DNA of 64,000 nucleotides, taken from Methylobacterium bullatum (GTDB lineage Bacteria; Pseudomonadota; Alphaproteobacteria; Rhizobiales; Beijerinckiaceae). Position numbers and translations under genes: made by a program. This document shows positions 1 through 8,801 of the stretch, piece by piece; within the stretch, counting starts at the first letter, position 1; each line of letters begins with the position of its first letter. The stretch lies in contig LR743504.1 in assembly GCA_902712845.1 (NCBI GenBank), positions 222,001 to 286,000 on the forward strand. The letters are read 5' to 3'. A model generated the notes under the pieces. The model worked only from the letters and a program-made list of their open reading frames with translations, had not been told where the DNA came from and made no database searches.

Positions 1-2
1 GC

Positions 3-191
3 GAGGACGAAACGGTGGGGCCGTGGGCCGACGAGGTGAAGGACCAGGGCATCCGCTACGCCCGCGACTTCGCCGACCGCGGGCGCGAGTTCGTGGAAAG
101 CGCCCTCGACCCCGAGAACCTGAACGCGGCGACCCAGGGCGGATCCGAGCCGTTCCGGAAGCCCGACGTGCAGCCGGTGCGCCAGCACTGA
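3..191 (+). CDS. C-terminal end of an unidentified protein (5' truncated)
   Basis: An open frame enters from the left edge and ends at TGA 189-191, giving the last 62 residues of a protein. The tail is hydrophilic and charged (for example GIRYARDFADRGREF), with no membrane segment or recognisable motif. A GC-rich hairpin follows the stop codon. It does not look like PxpA, the missing third 5-oxoprolinase subunit. Function unknown. Confidence 0.55.
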   Translation, partial: EDETVGPWADEVKDQGIRYARDFADRGREFVESALDPENLNAATQGGSEPFRKPDVQPVRQH

Positions 192-226
192 GAACGGGTT
201 TCCCCAGCGGGTTACAGGATGAAGCA

Positions 227-260
227 GGGGCGGCGCTCGACAGCGCCGCCCCTTCGTGTT
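227..260 (+). terminator. GC-rich hairpin, probable terminator
   Basis: An 11-bp perfect stem (GGGGCGGCGCT / AGCGCCGCCCC) with a CGAC loop at 227-252 is followed by TTCGTGTT. It lies 35 bp after the truncated upstream gene. The T-tract is weak, so termination efficiency is uncertain. Confidence 0.5.
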
Positions 261-323
261 GGGACTGCGATCGGCGTCCGAACCCGGCATGCGATCCTCC
301 CCACCCTTCGGACGATTCGATGA

Positions 324-1064
324 GTGAGGCCTCCTGTGGCAGCCCCTCGGCCCCGCCTGCTCTGGTGCGGCGATACCGCGATCACCGTCGAGTTCGGTGA
401 GCGGATCGACCCCGACGCCAACGCGCTGGTCCTGGCCCTCGACCGCGCCGTGCGGAAAGCCGGCATACCGGGACTCATCGAGACCGTTCCCACCTACAGG
501 TCGCTCACCGTCCACCTCGATCCGTGCGCGGTCGAGCCCGGCGACATCGAATCCGCGCTTCTCGCCCTGGTCGGTACGGTCCCCGCCGAGACGACACCGC
601 ACCGGCTCTGGCGCATTCCCGTGGTCTATGGCGGTGCGTTCGGCATCGATCTCGCCGATGTCGCCACCCATCACGGGTTGAGCGCCGACGAGGTCGTCTC
701 CCGGCATGCGGCACCCGAATATCGCGTGGCCATGAACGGCTTCCTGCCGGGCTATGCTTATCTGTCGGGTCTCGACCCAAGCCTCGCTTTGTCACGCCGG
801 GAGAGTCCGAGGCCGGTGACACCGGCCGGCACCATCTCCATCGGCGGCGTTCAGGCCCTGGTGGCGAGCATCGCGGCACCCAGCGGATGGCACCTCCTCG
901 GGCGGACCCCCGTGCGCTCGTTTTTGCCGGGCCGCGACCCGGTCTTCCTATTCGAACCCGGCGATGCCATCCGCTTCCTCCCCATCGAGCCGGACCGCTG
1001 GGACGAACTCGACCGGGCCGCGCGCGCCGGGGAGCGCATCGTCGACTGCGAGACCGCGCCGTGA
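324..1064 (+). CDS. pxpB: 5-oxoprolinase subunit PxpB (KipI / allophanate hydrolase subunit 1 family)
   Basis: This is the PxpB subunit of the ATP-dependent prokaryotic 5-oxoprolinase (PxpABC), which opens 5-oxoproline to glutamate. The 246-residue product has the family's cyclophilin-like C-terminal half: GFLPGYAYLSGL at 139-150, VTPAGTISIGG at 165-175 and GWHLLGRTP at 188-196. The start is GTG at 324. The stop codon overlaps the next gene's GTG start by 4 bp, as expected for translational coupling with pxpC. PxpA is not in the window. Confidence in the family is high; the substrate is inferred because related proteins act in urea amidolyase or KipI-type regulation. Confidence 0.85.
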   Translation: MRPPVAAPRPRLLWCGDTAITVEFGERIDPDANALVLALDRAVRKAGIPGLIETVPTYRSLTVHLDPCAVEPGDIESALLALVGTVPAETTPHRLWRIPVVYGGAFGIDLADVATHHGLSADEVVSRHAAPEYRVAMNGFLPGYAYLSGLDPSLALSRRESPRPVTPAGTISIGGVQALVASIAAPSGWHLLGRTPVRSFLPGRDPVFLFEPGDAIRFLPIEPDRWDELDRAARAGERIVDCETAP

Positions 1065-2086
1065 CCGGGCGTCTCGTTATCAAGAGATGCCACGGCGCGC
1101 TCAGCCTCCAGGATGGCGGGCGGCAGGGCTACCAGCGCTACGGCCTCTCCGGCTCCGGCGCGATGGACCGCCTCGCCATGGCGAGCGCCAACGCGCTGGT
1201 GGGCAATGCCCCTGACACACCGGTCCTCGAACTCGGCCTCGGCGGCGGCCGCTTCGTCGTGGAGGCGGGACAGGGATGGTTCGCCTGCGCCGGCGCGCCC
1301 TGTACGCTGCGTATCGACGGCGCACCCGTTGCCGGCCACCGCACCGCGACCCTGGCGCAAGGCGCCGAACTTACCGTGGACCCGCCGCGTGAGGGAGCGT
1401 TCGTCTACCTCGCCGTGGCCGGCGGGTTCGAAGCGGACGCTGTGCTCGGCAGCGTCTCGCTCCATCTCCGCGCCGGTATCGGGAGCGTCGGCGGTCGGCT
1501 CTTCCAAGCGGGCGACCATCTGACCTTCACCGCGAGGGAGAGCACCGCACCGGGCGACCGGACCATCGATGCCGTTCCCCTCGACCGCGACGCGCCGATC
1601 CGCGTCATGCTCGGCCCCCAGGCCGAACGCTTCCCGCAAGGCGGGATCGACACGCTGCTGGGCGCGACCTTCACCGTGTCGCACCGCGCCGACCGGATGG
1701 GATACCAGCTCGACGGCCCCGCCATCGCCCATGGCGCGGGCGGGTACAACATCGTCTCGGACGCCACCGTCATGGGCTCGATCCAGGTGCCGGGCAACGG
1801 CCTGCCCATTGTGCTGATGGCGGATCGGCAGACCACGGGCGGCTACCCGAAGATCGCCACGGTGATCTCGGCCGATCTGCGCCGCCTCGCCCAAAGCCGG
1901 CCGGGCGATCCGGTCCGGTTCGAGGCCGTCACCCTGGCAATGGCGAGGGAGGCCGCGCTCCGGCGGCAGCGCGACATCGCCGATCTGCCCGGACACCTTC
2001 GGCCGCTGGGGGGCCTCGACGCCGAGCGGCTGCTGGGAGCCAACCTCGCCGGTCACGCCGTCGATGCCTTGCGGGAAGGCCCATAA
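1061..2086 (+). CDS. pxpC: 5-oxoprolinase subunit PxpC (KipA / allophanate hydrolase subunit 2 family)
   Basis: This 341-residue protein pairs with PxpB to form the ATP-dependent part of 5-oxoprolinase. The signature near the N-terminus (QDGGRQGYQRYGLSGSGAMD, about residues 16-35) is typical of the KipA/AHS2 family, and ...DRMGYQLDGP... follows in the second half. The reading frame is open much further upstream, but similarity begins at GTG 1061. That start overlaps the pxpB stop as GTGA, so it was preferred. No PxpA (LamB/YcsF) gene is visible nearby. Confidence 0.85.
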   Translation: MTGRLVIKRCHGALSLQDGGRQGYQRYGLSGSGAMDRLAMASANALVGNAPDTPVLELGLGGGRFVVEAGQGWFACAGAPCTLRIDGAPVAGHRTATLAQGAELTVDPPREGAFVYLAVAGGFEADAVLGSVSLHLRAGIGSVGGRLFQAGDHLTFTARESTAPGDRTIDAVPLDRDAPIRVMLGPQAERFPQGGIDTLLGATFTVSHRADRMGYQLDGPAIAHGAGGYNIVSDATVMGSIQVPGNGLPIVLMADRQTTGGYPKIATVISADLRRLAQSRPGDPVRFEAVTLAMAREAALRRQRDIADLPGHLRPLGGLDAERLLGANLAGHAVDALREGP

Positions 2087-2181
2087 GACGTGACGGCCTC
2101 CGCTCGCGCCGAGATTGACCCTTTCGATATCGCGCGGCACCCCGATGCCGCTGGGCGTCCGTGTGCGGGAGGAGGGCCAGG

Positions 2182-2388
2182 ATGCGGATCACCGCGCTGA
2201 TCTTCGGCCTTGTCCTGCTCGTGGCGACGGTCTTCTGGTTCGTCTACCTCGTCCCCCTGGGATGCGCGATGAACACGACCGGTTGTAACGAGCGGTTCAC
2301 GGTGAGGAGCGGCCTCGGCCTGGTCCATTTCTGGACGCTCTTCCTCATCGCCGTGTCGGCGCTGGCCTATGGTTTGAGACGGCCCTGA
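2182..2388 (+). CDS. Small two-helix membrane protein of unknown function
   Basis: A 68-residue protein with two hydrophobic segments (about residues 4-23 and 46-64) separated by a short loop with two cysteines (GCAMNTTGCNE). ATG 2182 was chosen because a strong AGGAGGG ribosome-binding site ends just upstream; the frame is open back to a GTG at 2161. It is probably an inner-membrane protein. No family recognised. Confidence 0.6.
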   Translation: MRITALIFGLVLLVATVFWFVYLVPLGCAMNTTGCNERFTVRSGLGLVHFWTLFLIAVSALAYGLRRP

Positions 2389-2461
2389 TCGTTCGTGCCT
2401 GCCCGACGAAAGCTACACCGGCCTCGAGGGGAAGCCACCGCTCCCTCGTTTCTTCCGGACT

Positions 2462-2689
2462 TCACGGGGCCTGCCATTCGACGCCGGCATGCTCTCGGAT
2501 ATCGCCGGGCGCGGACCCGGTATCGGCATCGCTGACCCAGTCGCTCGGCTCGACCACATCGACGATCTCGTCGTCGGGATAGGCCGCGGCGAGAAAGACT
2601 TTGGCCTCACCCTCGGCGGCAGCCCGGACCGTGACCAGCGGGCGAAAGCCGTTGGCTGCGCGGATATTGGCGATGAAGAGCTTCGTCAT
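2462..2689 (-). CDS. Hypothetical 75-residue protein
   Basis: A small soluble protein starting MTKLFIANI and containing an acidic stretch (PDDEIVDVVEPSDWVSD). Two in-frame ATGs lie close together (2695 and 2689). The second has an AGGAGA site at 6-nt spacing, while the first directly abuts that site, so 2689 is chosen. Codon use resembles the neighbours. No family recognised. Confidence 0.5.
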   Translation of the reverse strand: MTKLFIANIRAANGFRPLVTVRAAAEGEAKVFLAAAYPDDEIVDVVEPSDWVSDADTGSAPGDIREHAGVEWQAP

Positions 2690-2880
2690 GTCCATTCTCC
2701 TGAGCCGCCTGAGCGCGCGACTCTCGGCTAACGCGGGAAACTGCGATCCGCGCGGGCGCTCGATGAAAATGATGGCCGCCGCCTGTCGCAGCCCAGAGGC
2801 ACCTCGCTCGGCGCGGCTATGCTTGCCGAATTGCCCTCATCCGTCTCGACGCCGCGCGAGCGAGCCGCTATCGGGGCGGA

Positions 2881-3432
2881 ATGAAGCTCGCCGATTGCGA
2901 CATCCTCATCCTCCCCGGCTATGCAGGCTCGGAAGACGGCCATTGGCAGGCCGGCTGGGCCGCCCGGATGGCCAATGCCCGCATCGTCGAGCAGGAGGAC
3001 TGGCACCATCCCGAAGCCGGCTCCTGGCGCGCGCGCATCGTCGAGGCGGTGGAGGCGGCGACGCGCCCGGTGATCCTCATCGCCCACAGTCTCGGTGTGG
3101 TCGCTTCCGTGCAGGCCGCGCCTGCCTTCCCCGAGGGCAAGGTGCGGGGCGCCCTGTTGGTGGCGTTCCCGGATGTGGAGCGGACGCCGAACCTGCCGTC
3201 CAGCGTCACGGATTTCGCGCCCGTTCCGCGCGATCCCCTGCCCTTCCCGTCCCTGCTGGTGGCGAGCCGCAATGACCCCTATTGCGCCTATGACCGGGCC
3301 GAGGACTTCGCCTATTCCTGGGGCTCCGCCCTGGTCGATGCGGGCGAATCCGGCCACATCAACGTGGCGAGCGGGCACGGGCCGTGGCCGGAAGGGCTCA
3401 TGCGCCTGGCGGGCTTCCTGAAGGGGCTCTGA
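2881..3432 (+). CDS. RBBP9/YdeN-type serine hydrolase
   Basis: A 183-residue single-domain alpha/beta hydrolase of the RBBP9/YdeN family. The order of catalytic elements is visible: an N-terminal LPGYAGSEDGHWQ segment, nucleophile Ser70 in AHSLG, Asp132 in SRNDPY and His159 in GHIN. The length fits the family. There is no signal peptide, so it is cytoplasmic. The physiological substrate of these enzymes is generally unknown. It stands alone and converges on the YcjF-like gene with a 1-bp gap. Confidence 0.8.
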   Translation: MKLADCDILILPGYAGSEDGHWQAGWAARMANARIVEQEDWHHPEAGSWRARIVEAVEAATRPVILIAHSLGVVASVQAAPAFPEGKVRGALLVAFPDVERTPNLPSSVTDFAPVPRDPLPFPSLLVASRNDPYCAYDRAEDFAYSWGSALVDAGESGHINVASGHGPWPEGLMRLAGFLKGL

Positions 3433-3433
3433 T

Positions 3434-4465
3434 TCACGCCTTCTCGGCCCCGCCCATCGGCTTCAGCAACTCACCGGCTACGTCCGACAGCCGCGGTGGC
3501 TCCTCCCTGACGAAGGGAAGCGGGCGGCAAACGGCCAGGGCGGCGAGGCCGAACCGGGCGGTCATCAGGCCATTCAGCACGCCCTCGCCGAGCTTCGCCG
3601 AGACCCGGGCGGCGATGCCGAGGCCGAGCACCTGCTGGATCATGCTCTCTCCCACCGCCATACCGCCCGTGACGGTGAGATGCGCGAAGGCGGCACGGGC
3701 AAGACGCAGGAACCCGAGGAAACCCGGCCGCCCGCCATAGATCGTCGCGATCTGGCGCAGGAGGCGCATGGCGGCGAAGACCACGAAGGCCACGTCGACG
3801 ATGGCGCGCGGGCTGAGCGCCGTCACCGCCGAGACCTGCTTGGCGGCCGAGGCGATGGCGTTGCGGGCCTGCCGGTCGAGGGGTTCGAGCAGTTCGTGCT
3901 CGGCGAGCCCGATCCGGTCGTCCACGTCGAGGATGGTATCGCCCAGGGCTTTCAGGCGCTGGCGGCCGGCCGCGAGTCCGGTCCTTGTGGCGTAGAGGGT
4001 GCAGAGTTCGGCGACCACCGCCTGCGCGCCGGTGTGATCCCGCGTGGCGATGGCCTCGATGGCCTTCGCCCGCAGCTTCTCGATCCGGCGCTCGCGCCAG
4101 ATGCCCGCGAGCTCGCGCATCACCAGGGCGAGGAAGGCGATGGCCGCGAGGACGAGGAGGGCCAGGGCGACGCCGCCGAGCCAGGGCGCGGCGGAGAACA
4201 GGTCCGCGATCATCCGCTCCAGCGACAGGCCGACCGCGAGGGAGACGAGGCCGCCCAAAGCCAGCATCAGCACCGACAACCAGGGCGCCCGGGATTTGGG
4301 AGCCACCGGCACGGCGGTGCCGTCCGCTGCCTCGACGATCTCGAACGGCTCTTCGACGATCCTGACCGCGTTCGGCGGCACCGGCGGCGGAACGACGCCC
4401 TCCAGGCCCTCGGCCGGGTCGGCGGCGGGGATGCGGAAGGCGCGGGGACGGTTCGGAGAGGTCAT
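3434..4465 (-). CDS. YcjF-family (TIGR01620/DUF697) membrane protein
   Basis: A 343-residue protein with a Pro-rich N-terminus, two transmembrane segments (about residues 60-115) and a C-terminal DUF697-type domain with further hydrophobic helices. YcjF proteins are inner-membrane partners of the P-loop protein YcjX and are linked to stress responses in enterobacteria. ATG 4465 begins MTSPNRP; an upstream in-frame start adds nine poorly supported residues. It lies downstream of the ycjX-like gene on the same strand. The spacer of about 450 bp is unusually long and filled by two copies of a palindromic repeat. Confidence 0.75.
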   Translation of the reverse strand: MTSPNRPRAFRIPAADPAEGLEGVVPPPVPPNAVRIVEEPFEIVEAADGTAVPVAPKSRAPWLSVLMLALGGLVSLAVGLSLERMIADLFSAAPWLGGVALALLVLAAIAFLALVMRELAGIWRERRIEKLRAKAIEAIATRDHTGAQAVVAELCTLYATRTGLAAGRQRLKALGDTILDVDDRIGLAEHELLEPLDRQARNAIASAAKQVSAVTALSPRAIVDVAFVVFAAMRLLRQIATIYGGRPGFLGFLRLARAAFAHLTVTGGMAVGESMIQQVLGLGIAARVSAKLGEGVLNGLMTARFGLAALAVCRPLPFVREEPPRLSDVAGELLKPMGGAEKA

Positions 4466-4505
4466 GGGCGGACCGTTTCTGAGGTGGAGCAAGCAGACTG
4501 CGGAG

Positions 4506-4671
4506 CCACCTCATTCCCATCCGCCCACCTCATCCTGAGGTGCCGGAGCGGAGCGGAGGCCTCGAAGGAGCCCTCCAGTTCGCGCAGCGGAGCCTGGAAC
4601 CCTCCTTCGAGGCCGCTGGCGCGGCACCTCAGGATGAGGTCGGCGGGTGGGATGGGATGACGGACGGCGGC
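4506..4671. repeat. Palindromic intergenic repeat, family A copy 1
   Basis: A 166-bp imperfect palindrome. The outer arms contain CCTCATCCTGAGGTGCC and its complement. Inner arms carry GGCCTCGAAGGAG against CTCCTTCGAGGCC. It is about 99% identical to copy 2 (I count two differences). It starts 41 bp upstream of the YcjF-like start codon. Related copies lie at 47.5 and 55.1 kb. Confidence 0.9.
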
Positions 4672-4748
4672 GCTTGGTCGGGGGGCGGCAGGTGGCTGGA
4701 ACGGCAATGCACGGACTCGATCCGACGAAGAGCTAGCAAGTCGCAGGA

Positions 4749-4914
4749 CCACCTCATTCCCATCCGCCCACCTCATCCTGAGGTGCCGGAGCGGAGCGGA
4801 GGCCTCGAAGGAGCCCTCCAGTTCGCGCAGCGGAGCCTGGAACCCTCCTTCGAGGCCGCTGACGCGGCACCTCAGGATGAGGTCGGCGGGCGGGATGGGA
4901 TGACGGACGGCGGC
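4749..4914. repeat. Palindromic intergenic repeat, family A copy 2
   Basis: The second direct copy of the 166-bp palindrome, offset by exactly 243 bp from copy 1. It ends 3 bp from the stop codon of the YcjX-like gene. In the mRNA of the ycjX-ycjF pair it would form a long hairpin directly after the first coding sequence. Confidence 0.9.
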
Positions 4915-4916
4915 AC

Positions 4917-6356
4917 TCACGTCAGCTTGTCGCCGATGAGGAACTGCATCGCCCGGTCGAGGCGGATCTGCGGCAGGTGGCCGGGGCGGCCATGGGCGTC
5001 GGGCCGGATCAGCGGGGGGCGGAAACGGGGAAAGCGGAGCGATCCGGGCGGGACTGCGCCGTCGAGGACGGATTCGGGTCGCGAGGGCAACTCACCGGGG
5101 AACACCGCCGCTTCGCTCCGCCCGTCGAAGATCTCGTCGCCCACATGCTCGCCCGCCTCGGGCGTTCCCGAGACCGCACGCAGGGTCATGCCGTCATCGT
5201 GGACCGTGGTCTCCCGCGTGGCCCGCACGGAGGCGAGGGCGACGGTGCCGACGCGGGCGCCGGCCGCCTCGGTCCGGCGCATGGCGCGGGAGACGAGGAG
5301 CCGCAGCAACGCCTCCAGGCGGTCGTGGCTGGTCTGGTGCAGGTGATCCGCCTTGGTGGCCGCGAACATGATGCGGTCCGCCCTCGGCGCGAACAGGCGC
5401 GACAGGATGGTGTTGCGGCCGATCCGGAAGCTGAGGAGCACGGTGTCGAGCGCCTCTTCCAACTCGGCGAGGGCGGCCGGCCCGGCATCGACGGCAGCCA
5501 GAACGTCCACGAGGACGATCTGCCGGTCCACCCGCTGAAAATGGTTGCGGAAGAACGGCTCCACGACCTTGGCCTTGTAGGCCTCGAAACGCCGCTCCAT
5601 GAGCCCCGCGAGGCTGTTCGGGACGATGGTCTCCGGCAGGGCGTCGAGGGGCGCGAAGGTCAGGGCCGGCGATCCGGCGAGGTCGCCGGGCATGAGGAAG
5701 CGGCCCGGCGGCGTGGTGGCTACCGATTCCGGTCCGGCGCGGAGCGCGGTGAGATAGGCGGTGAAGGCGATGCTGGCGCGCTCGGCCACGACCTCGTCGA
5801 GGGGGCCGGACGGGTCGAGATCCTTCAGCACCGCGAGCCAGGGCGCCGCGATGGCCGCACGCCCGGTGCGGCGGGTGCCCGCGATGGTGGCGGCGGACCA
5901 GTCCTTGTAGCTCTGGTCGATCAGGGCGAGGTCGAGGAGCCATTCGCCGGGATAATCCACTACGTCGAGCATCAGCGTGCCCGGCCCGGAGCGCCAGCCG
6001 CCCTTGCGCTCGTACTCGATGGCGAGGCGGAACTGGCTGATCCGGTCGGTGGAGCGCGGCCACAGGCGCTGCTCCGTCAGGGCTGCGAAATGATCCTCGT
6101 AGGGAAAGCGCGGAACGTCGTCGTCGGGTTGCGGCACGAGGCGGGCCCGGCGCAGCCGTCCCTCATGCGCGGGCGCGAAGGCCGGCAGCGCATGGGTCTC
6201 CACCAGATGGTGGATCAGCGCCGTCGTGAACACCGTCTTGCCCGACCGCGCGAGACCGGTGACGCCGAGCCTCAGGGTCGGCTGGATCAGGAGATCGCTG
6301 GATGCCTCGGCGAAGGCCTGGATCGCGGAGCCCGCGCGCGAGGCGAAGCTGATCAT
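4917..6356 (-). CDS. YcjX-family (DUF463) P-loop NTPase
   Basis: A 479-residue nucleotide-binding protein of the YcjX family. The Walker A motif GLARSGKT is at residues 34-41, following RLGVTGL. The remainder matches the family's length and features, including LDVVDYPGEWLLDL, a Walker B-like region. YcjX homologues are cytoplasmic GTP/ATP-binding proteins encoded next to YcjF, as here, and associated with envelope-stress regulons in enterobacteria. The IS110 transposase gene ends 72 bp upstream, so the native promoter may have been displaced by the insertion. Confidence 0.8.
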   Translation of the reverse strand: MISFASRAGSAIQAFAEASSDLLIQPTLRLGVTGLARSGKTVFTTALIHHLVETHALPAFAPAHEGRLRRARLVPQPDDDVPRFPYEDHFAALTEQRLWPRSTDRISQFRLAIEYERKGGWRSGPGTLMLDVVDYPGEWLLDLALIDQSYKDWSAATIAGTRRTGRAAIAAPWLAVLKDLDPSGPLDEVVAERASIAFTAYLTALRAGPESVATTPPGRFLMPGDLAGSPALTFAPLDALPETIVPNSLAGLMERRFEAYKAKVVEPFFRNHFQRVDRQIVLVDVLAAVDAGPAALAELEEALDTVLLSFRIGRNTILSRLFAPRADRIMFAATKADHLHQTSHDRLEALLRLLVSRAMRRTEAAGARVGTVALASVRATRETTVHDDGMTLRAVSGTPEAGEHVGDEIFDGRSEAAVFPGELPSRPESVLDGAVPPGSLRFPRFRPPLIRPDAHGRPGHLPQIRLDRAMQFLIGDKLT

Positions 6357-6410
6357 GAAGCGAGGGTCTCGTTTGGCCGGAGGGGGAGGATGGGTGGCGA
6401 ATGCAGGGGT

Positions 6411-6421
6411 GAGCGACTGTC
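6411..6421. repeat. 11-bp direct repeat at the left side of IS110
   Basis: GAGCGACTGTC occurs here and again at 7400-7410 on the same strand, bracketing the transposase gene. It could mark an element end or a target core. IS110 elements do not make ordinary target-site duplications, so the meaning is uncertain. Confidence 0.5.
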
Positions 6422-6428
6422 TGTCAGG

Positions 6429-7367
6429 TCAAGAGGCCAGAGCGAGGTCCTTGCGGATCTCGCGGGCTTTGGCGTTGAGGCGCACGAGGAGTTTGTGGGC
6501 GAGGGCGACGCGGACGAGCTTTTTGGGCTTTCCGGCTTGGCTCAACCGCTGGTGGAAGGCGGCAAAGTCGGGATCGTATCGGCGCACGATCTCGGCGACG
6601 ACGAACAGGACGGCCCGAACCCCGGCGCGTCCGCCGCGCACGGGGCGCTTGCCGGCGCGGCGTCCGCTGTCGTGGGCGATGGGCGCCAGGCCGGCGAGCT
6701 TGGCGACAGCCTTGTTGGACAGGGTTCCGATCTCGGGCATCTCGGCCATCAGATGGGCGACCGTGCGGTCGGCCACGCCCTTGATCGTGCGGAAGCATCG
6801 GTCGAGGGCCGTCCAGACGGGGTCCAGGGCGATGGCCTGGGCGATGTGGGCTTCCAGCACCCGGATCTGCGCCGTGATGGCCGCCAGGACGGGGGTGAAG
6901 GAGGCGAGCACCTCCGGCTCGGTGACGAGGCGGGCCTGGTTGGCCTGCCCGACCTTCAGCGCCGTGAGTTGGCGCAGGCGCACCACCAGGGCGGTGAGCC
7001 GGACCTGGGTCGCCGTGGCCGGCGGGGTCGGACGCAGGCCTTTGGTCGCGGCGTACCAGGCGATCATCCCGCAATCGATCCGGTCGGTCTTCTCCAGCAC
7101 ACCCATGCCGTCGGCGAAACGGCGCACGGCGCGCGGGTTGACGACCGTGGCCGGAACGCCCTCGGCCCAGAGCGCGCCGAAGACCGCGCGTTCGTACCCA
7201 CCGGTGGCCTCCATGGCCACCAGATCGACCCGGTGCTCCCGACAGAACGCCGCCAGATCGGCGCGGCCCTCCGGGGTGTTGGCCATCTGCCGCCAGGCGC
7301 CATCGCGGCCGATGCGGGCATCCAGCGTGTCGGCGCCGATATCCACTCCACAGACGATGTGTGTCAC
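6429..7367 (-). mobile_element. IS110-family transposase (DEDD plus catalytic serine)
   Basis: A 312-residue IS110-family recombinase. The N-terminal RuvC-like DEDD domain shows Asp9 (VDIGADTLD), Glu53 (AMEATGGYE) and Asp95/Asp98 (KTDRID). The C-terminal Transposase_20 domain carries the DSG motif with the presumed catalytic Ser234, preceded by EIGTLSNKAVAKLAGLAP. The start is GTG 7367; the frame is open upstream but without homology. The gene appears intact, so the element may be active. It has inserted between the YcjX-like gene and an exported-protein gene. True element ends are not obvious, which is normal for IS110; an 11-bp direct repeat flanks the gene. Confidence 0.9.
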
Positions 7368-7606
7368 GGTAACCTGCCTTGTCCATGCGACGGGCTGTCG
7401 AGCGACTGTCCGGTCGTGCGTGACGAAGCGGCCCACGGTCCCAAAGCTCACCCACGGTTGTGGCCAGAGGTGTGGCGGGCGCCGCGGACCGCGCGCCGGG
7501 TGGGGCGGCCACCTCACTCGGCGCACCCTCGAATGGACACCACCCGGGGACGCCTTTCCAGATACAAGGTGGCGCGCGTCTCAGGCGAACGCAAGAACCG
7601 GACGCG
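7368..7606 (-). other. Non-coding region upstream of the transposase, candidate IS110 bridge RNA locus
   Basis: These 239 bp lie between the transposase start and the next gene's stop. Classical IS110-group elements encode a structured bridge RNA in the non-coding segment upstream of the transposase. This is the only space large enough for one, since just 72 bp separate the other end from the YcjX-like gene. I did not derive a fold. One copy of GAGCGACTGTC lies at 7400-7410. Confidence 0.35.
7400..7410. repeat. 11-bp direct repeat, second copy
   Basis: The second GAGCGACTGTC, 989 bp from the first at 6411-6421. If these are the element boundaries, only about 33 bp would remain upstream of the transposase, too little for a bridge RNA. 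The repeat may therefore be internal or coincidental. Confidence 0.45.
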
Positions 7607-8755
7607 TCATCGCTCCGCCGCGCCGGGATCGACTTGGCCAGGATCGACCTGGGCGGCGGCGAGCCGTGCGATGGCGGCCTCGACCAGATCCGGCCCCGCC
7701 CGCAGCACGCCGAGTTCCACCGCCGACATGGCGAGCATCACCGGGGCGAGACGGGGCGAGGGCCGGCCATCCGCATCGAACAACGCCAGATCGTCCTCGA
7801 CCTTGAGGCCGACGCTGGCGGCGATCCGGGTGGCGTAATTGCGGATCCGGACCTCGTCATTGCCGCAGAGGGGCGCCGGTGCCGCCAGATCCTGCAGCCG
7901 AAGGCCCGGCATCCCGGCCGCGAGGGCGGGCAAAGCCGCGGATTCCGCTGCGAACCGGTCTGCCAGCCGGGAGGACGGCGATGTCGCCCCGGTCTCGGAC
8001 AGGCTCGCGATGATCGGCGTGATCGCCGGCCTGCCGATCGTTTCGGCCGCCCCCGCGACACGGACGGGCCGGGGCTTCGGCCCACCCGCCATCCTCGCCA
8101 GCGGCGACCAGGGCTGAACCCGCAGCGGCCCGCCCCGCGCGACCATGCGGGGCTTGCGCACGCCCCCCCGCGCATGGCGGGCGAGGAAGCGGGCCCGCAG
8201 CGTCTTGCCGAGACCGAGTGGCGCGAGGCCGGTAGAGACCTTTCCGCCCGAACCCCCTGCACTGGAAACAGCGCATTCCGCCGGCGCCCAACGGCGGACG
8301 ATGGAAAGGGCGTTGCGGCGGCCGAATTCGCGGTAATAGCGCCGCAGCAGGGAGGCCGCCGCATCGGCGCCGTCGCCGGCGGTGGCGAACCCGGTATGCC
8401 CCTCGGCATCGCTGCCGATCTCGCCCCGCCAGCGGGCGCTCTTGATGCACCAGTAATTGTTGAGCTTGACGCAGCGCGCCACGAAGGCCGGCGGGACCGG
8501 CGCGTAGCGCGCGACCAGGGCCAGCGAGGCGGGACGCAGGGCCGTGCCCGCCTGCGCCCGCCAGTTCGACACCGCCCTGTCGCTGGCGAGAAAACTCGGG
8601 GCCTCGGATGGAAGGGCAACCATCGCCACAGCCAATTCCGCACGAGCGACGCCAGACTTCACGGCGTCGAGGCCGATACCCATGCGCGGCATCAGGGATG
8701 TCAGGACAAGAAGCGTGGTGACGAACACGGGATCAGCGGTGGCGGGCCATGGCAC
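7607..8755 (-). CDS. Exported hypothetical protein
   Basis: A 382-residue protein with a hydrophobic N-terminus that could act as a signal or anchor (FVTTLLVLTSLMPRMGIGL). A central stretch (KLNNYWCIKSARWRGEIG, then ADAAASLLRRYYREFGRRN) resembles short conserved regions in lysozyme-like or phage structural-protein-like exported proteins. The C-terminal part (LCGNDEVRIRNYATRIAASVG) looks helical. The middle is low-complexity and Arg/Pro-rich. I cannot assign a function. It ends 240 bp from the IS110 transposase and starts about 50 bp from the SixA-type gene's stop. Confidence 0.55.
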   Translation of the reverse strand: MPWPATADPVFVTTLLVLTSLMPRMGIGLDAVKSGVARAELAVAMVALPSEAPSFLASDRAVSNWRAQAGTALRPASLALVARYAPVPPAFVARCVKLNNYWCIKSARWRGEIGSDAEGHTGFATAGDGADAAASLLRRYYREFGRRNALSIVRRWAPAECAVSSAGGSGGKVSTGLAPLGLGKTLRARFLARHARGGVRKPRMVARGGPLRVQPWSPLARMAGGPKPRPVRVAGAAETIGRPAITPIIASLSETGATSPSSRLADRFAAESAALPALAAGMPGLRLQDLAAPAPLCGNDEVRIRNYATRIAASVGLKVEDDLALFDADGRPSPRLAPVMLAMSAVELGVLRAGPDLVEAAIARLAAAQVDPGQVDPGAAER

Positions 8756-8801
8756 TGAGCAACGGCCCAGCCGGTGATCCGTTCAATCGATTCCGATAGC
8801 C

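Noticed and set aside
4977..7838. A 953-codon plus-strand open frame
   Set aside because: It runs antisense through the YcjX-like gene and the IS110 transposase. Its composition is Gly/Arg/Asp-rich, and the real genes on the opposite strand have clear motifs.
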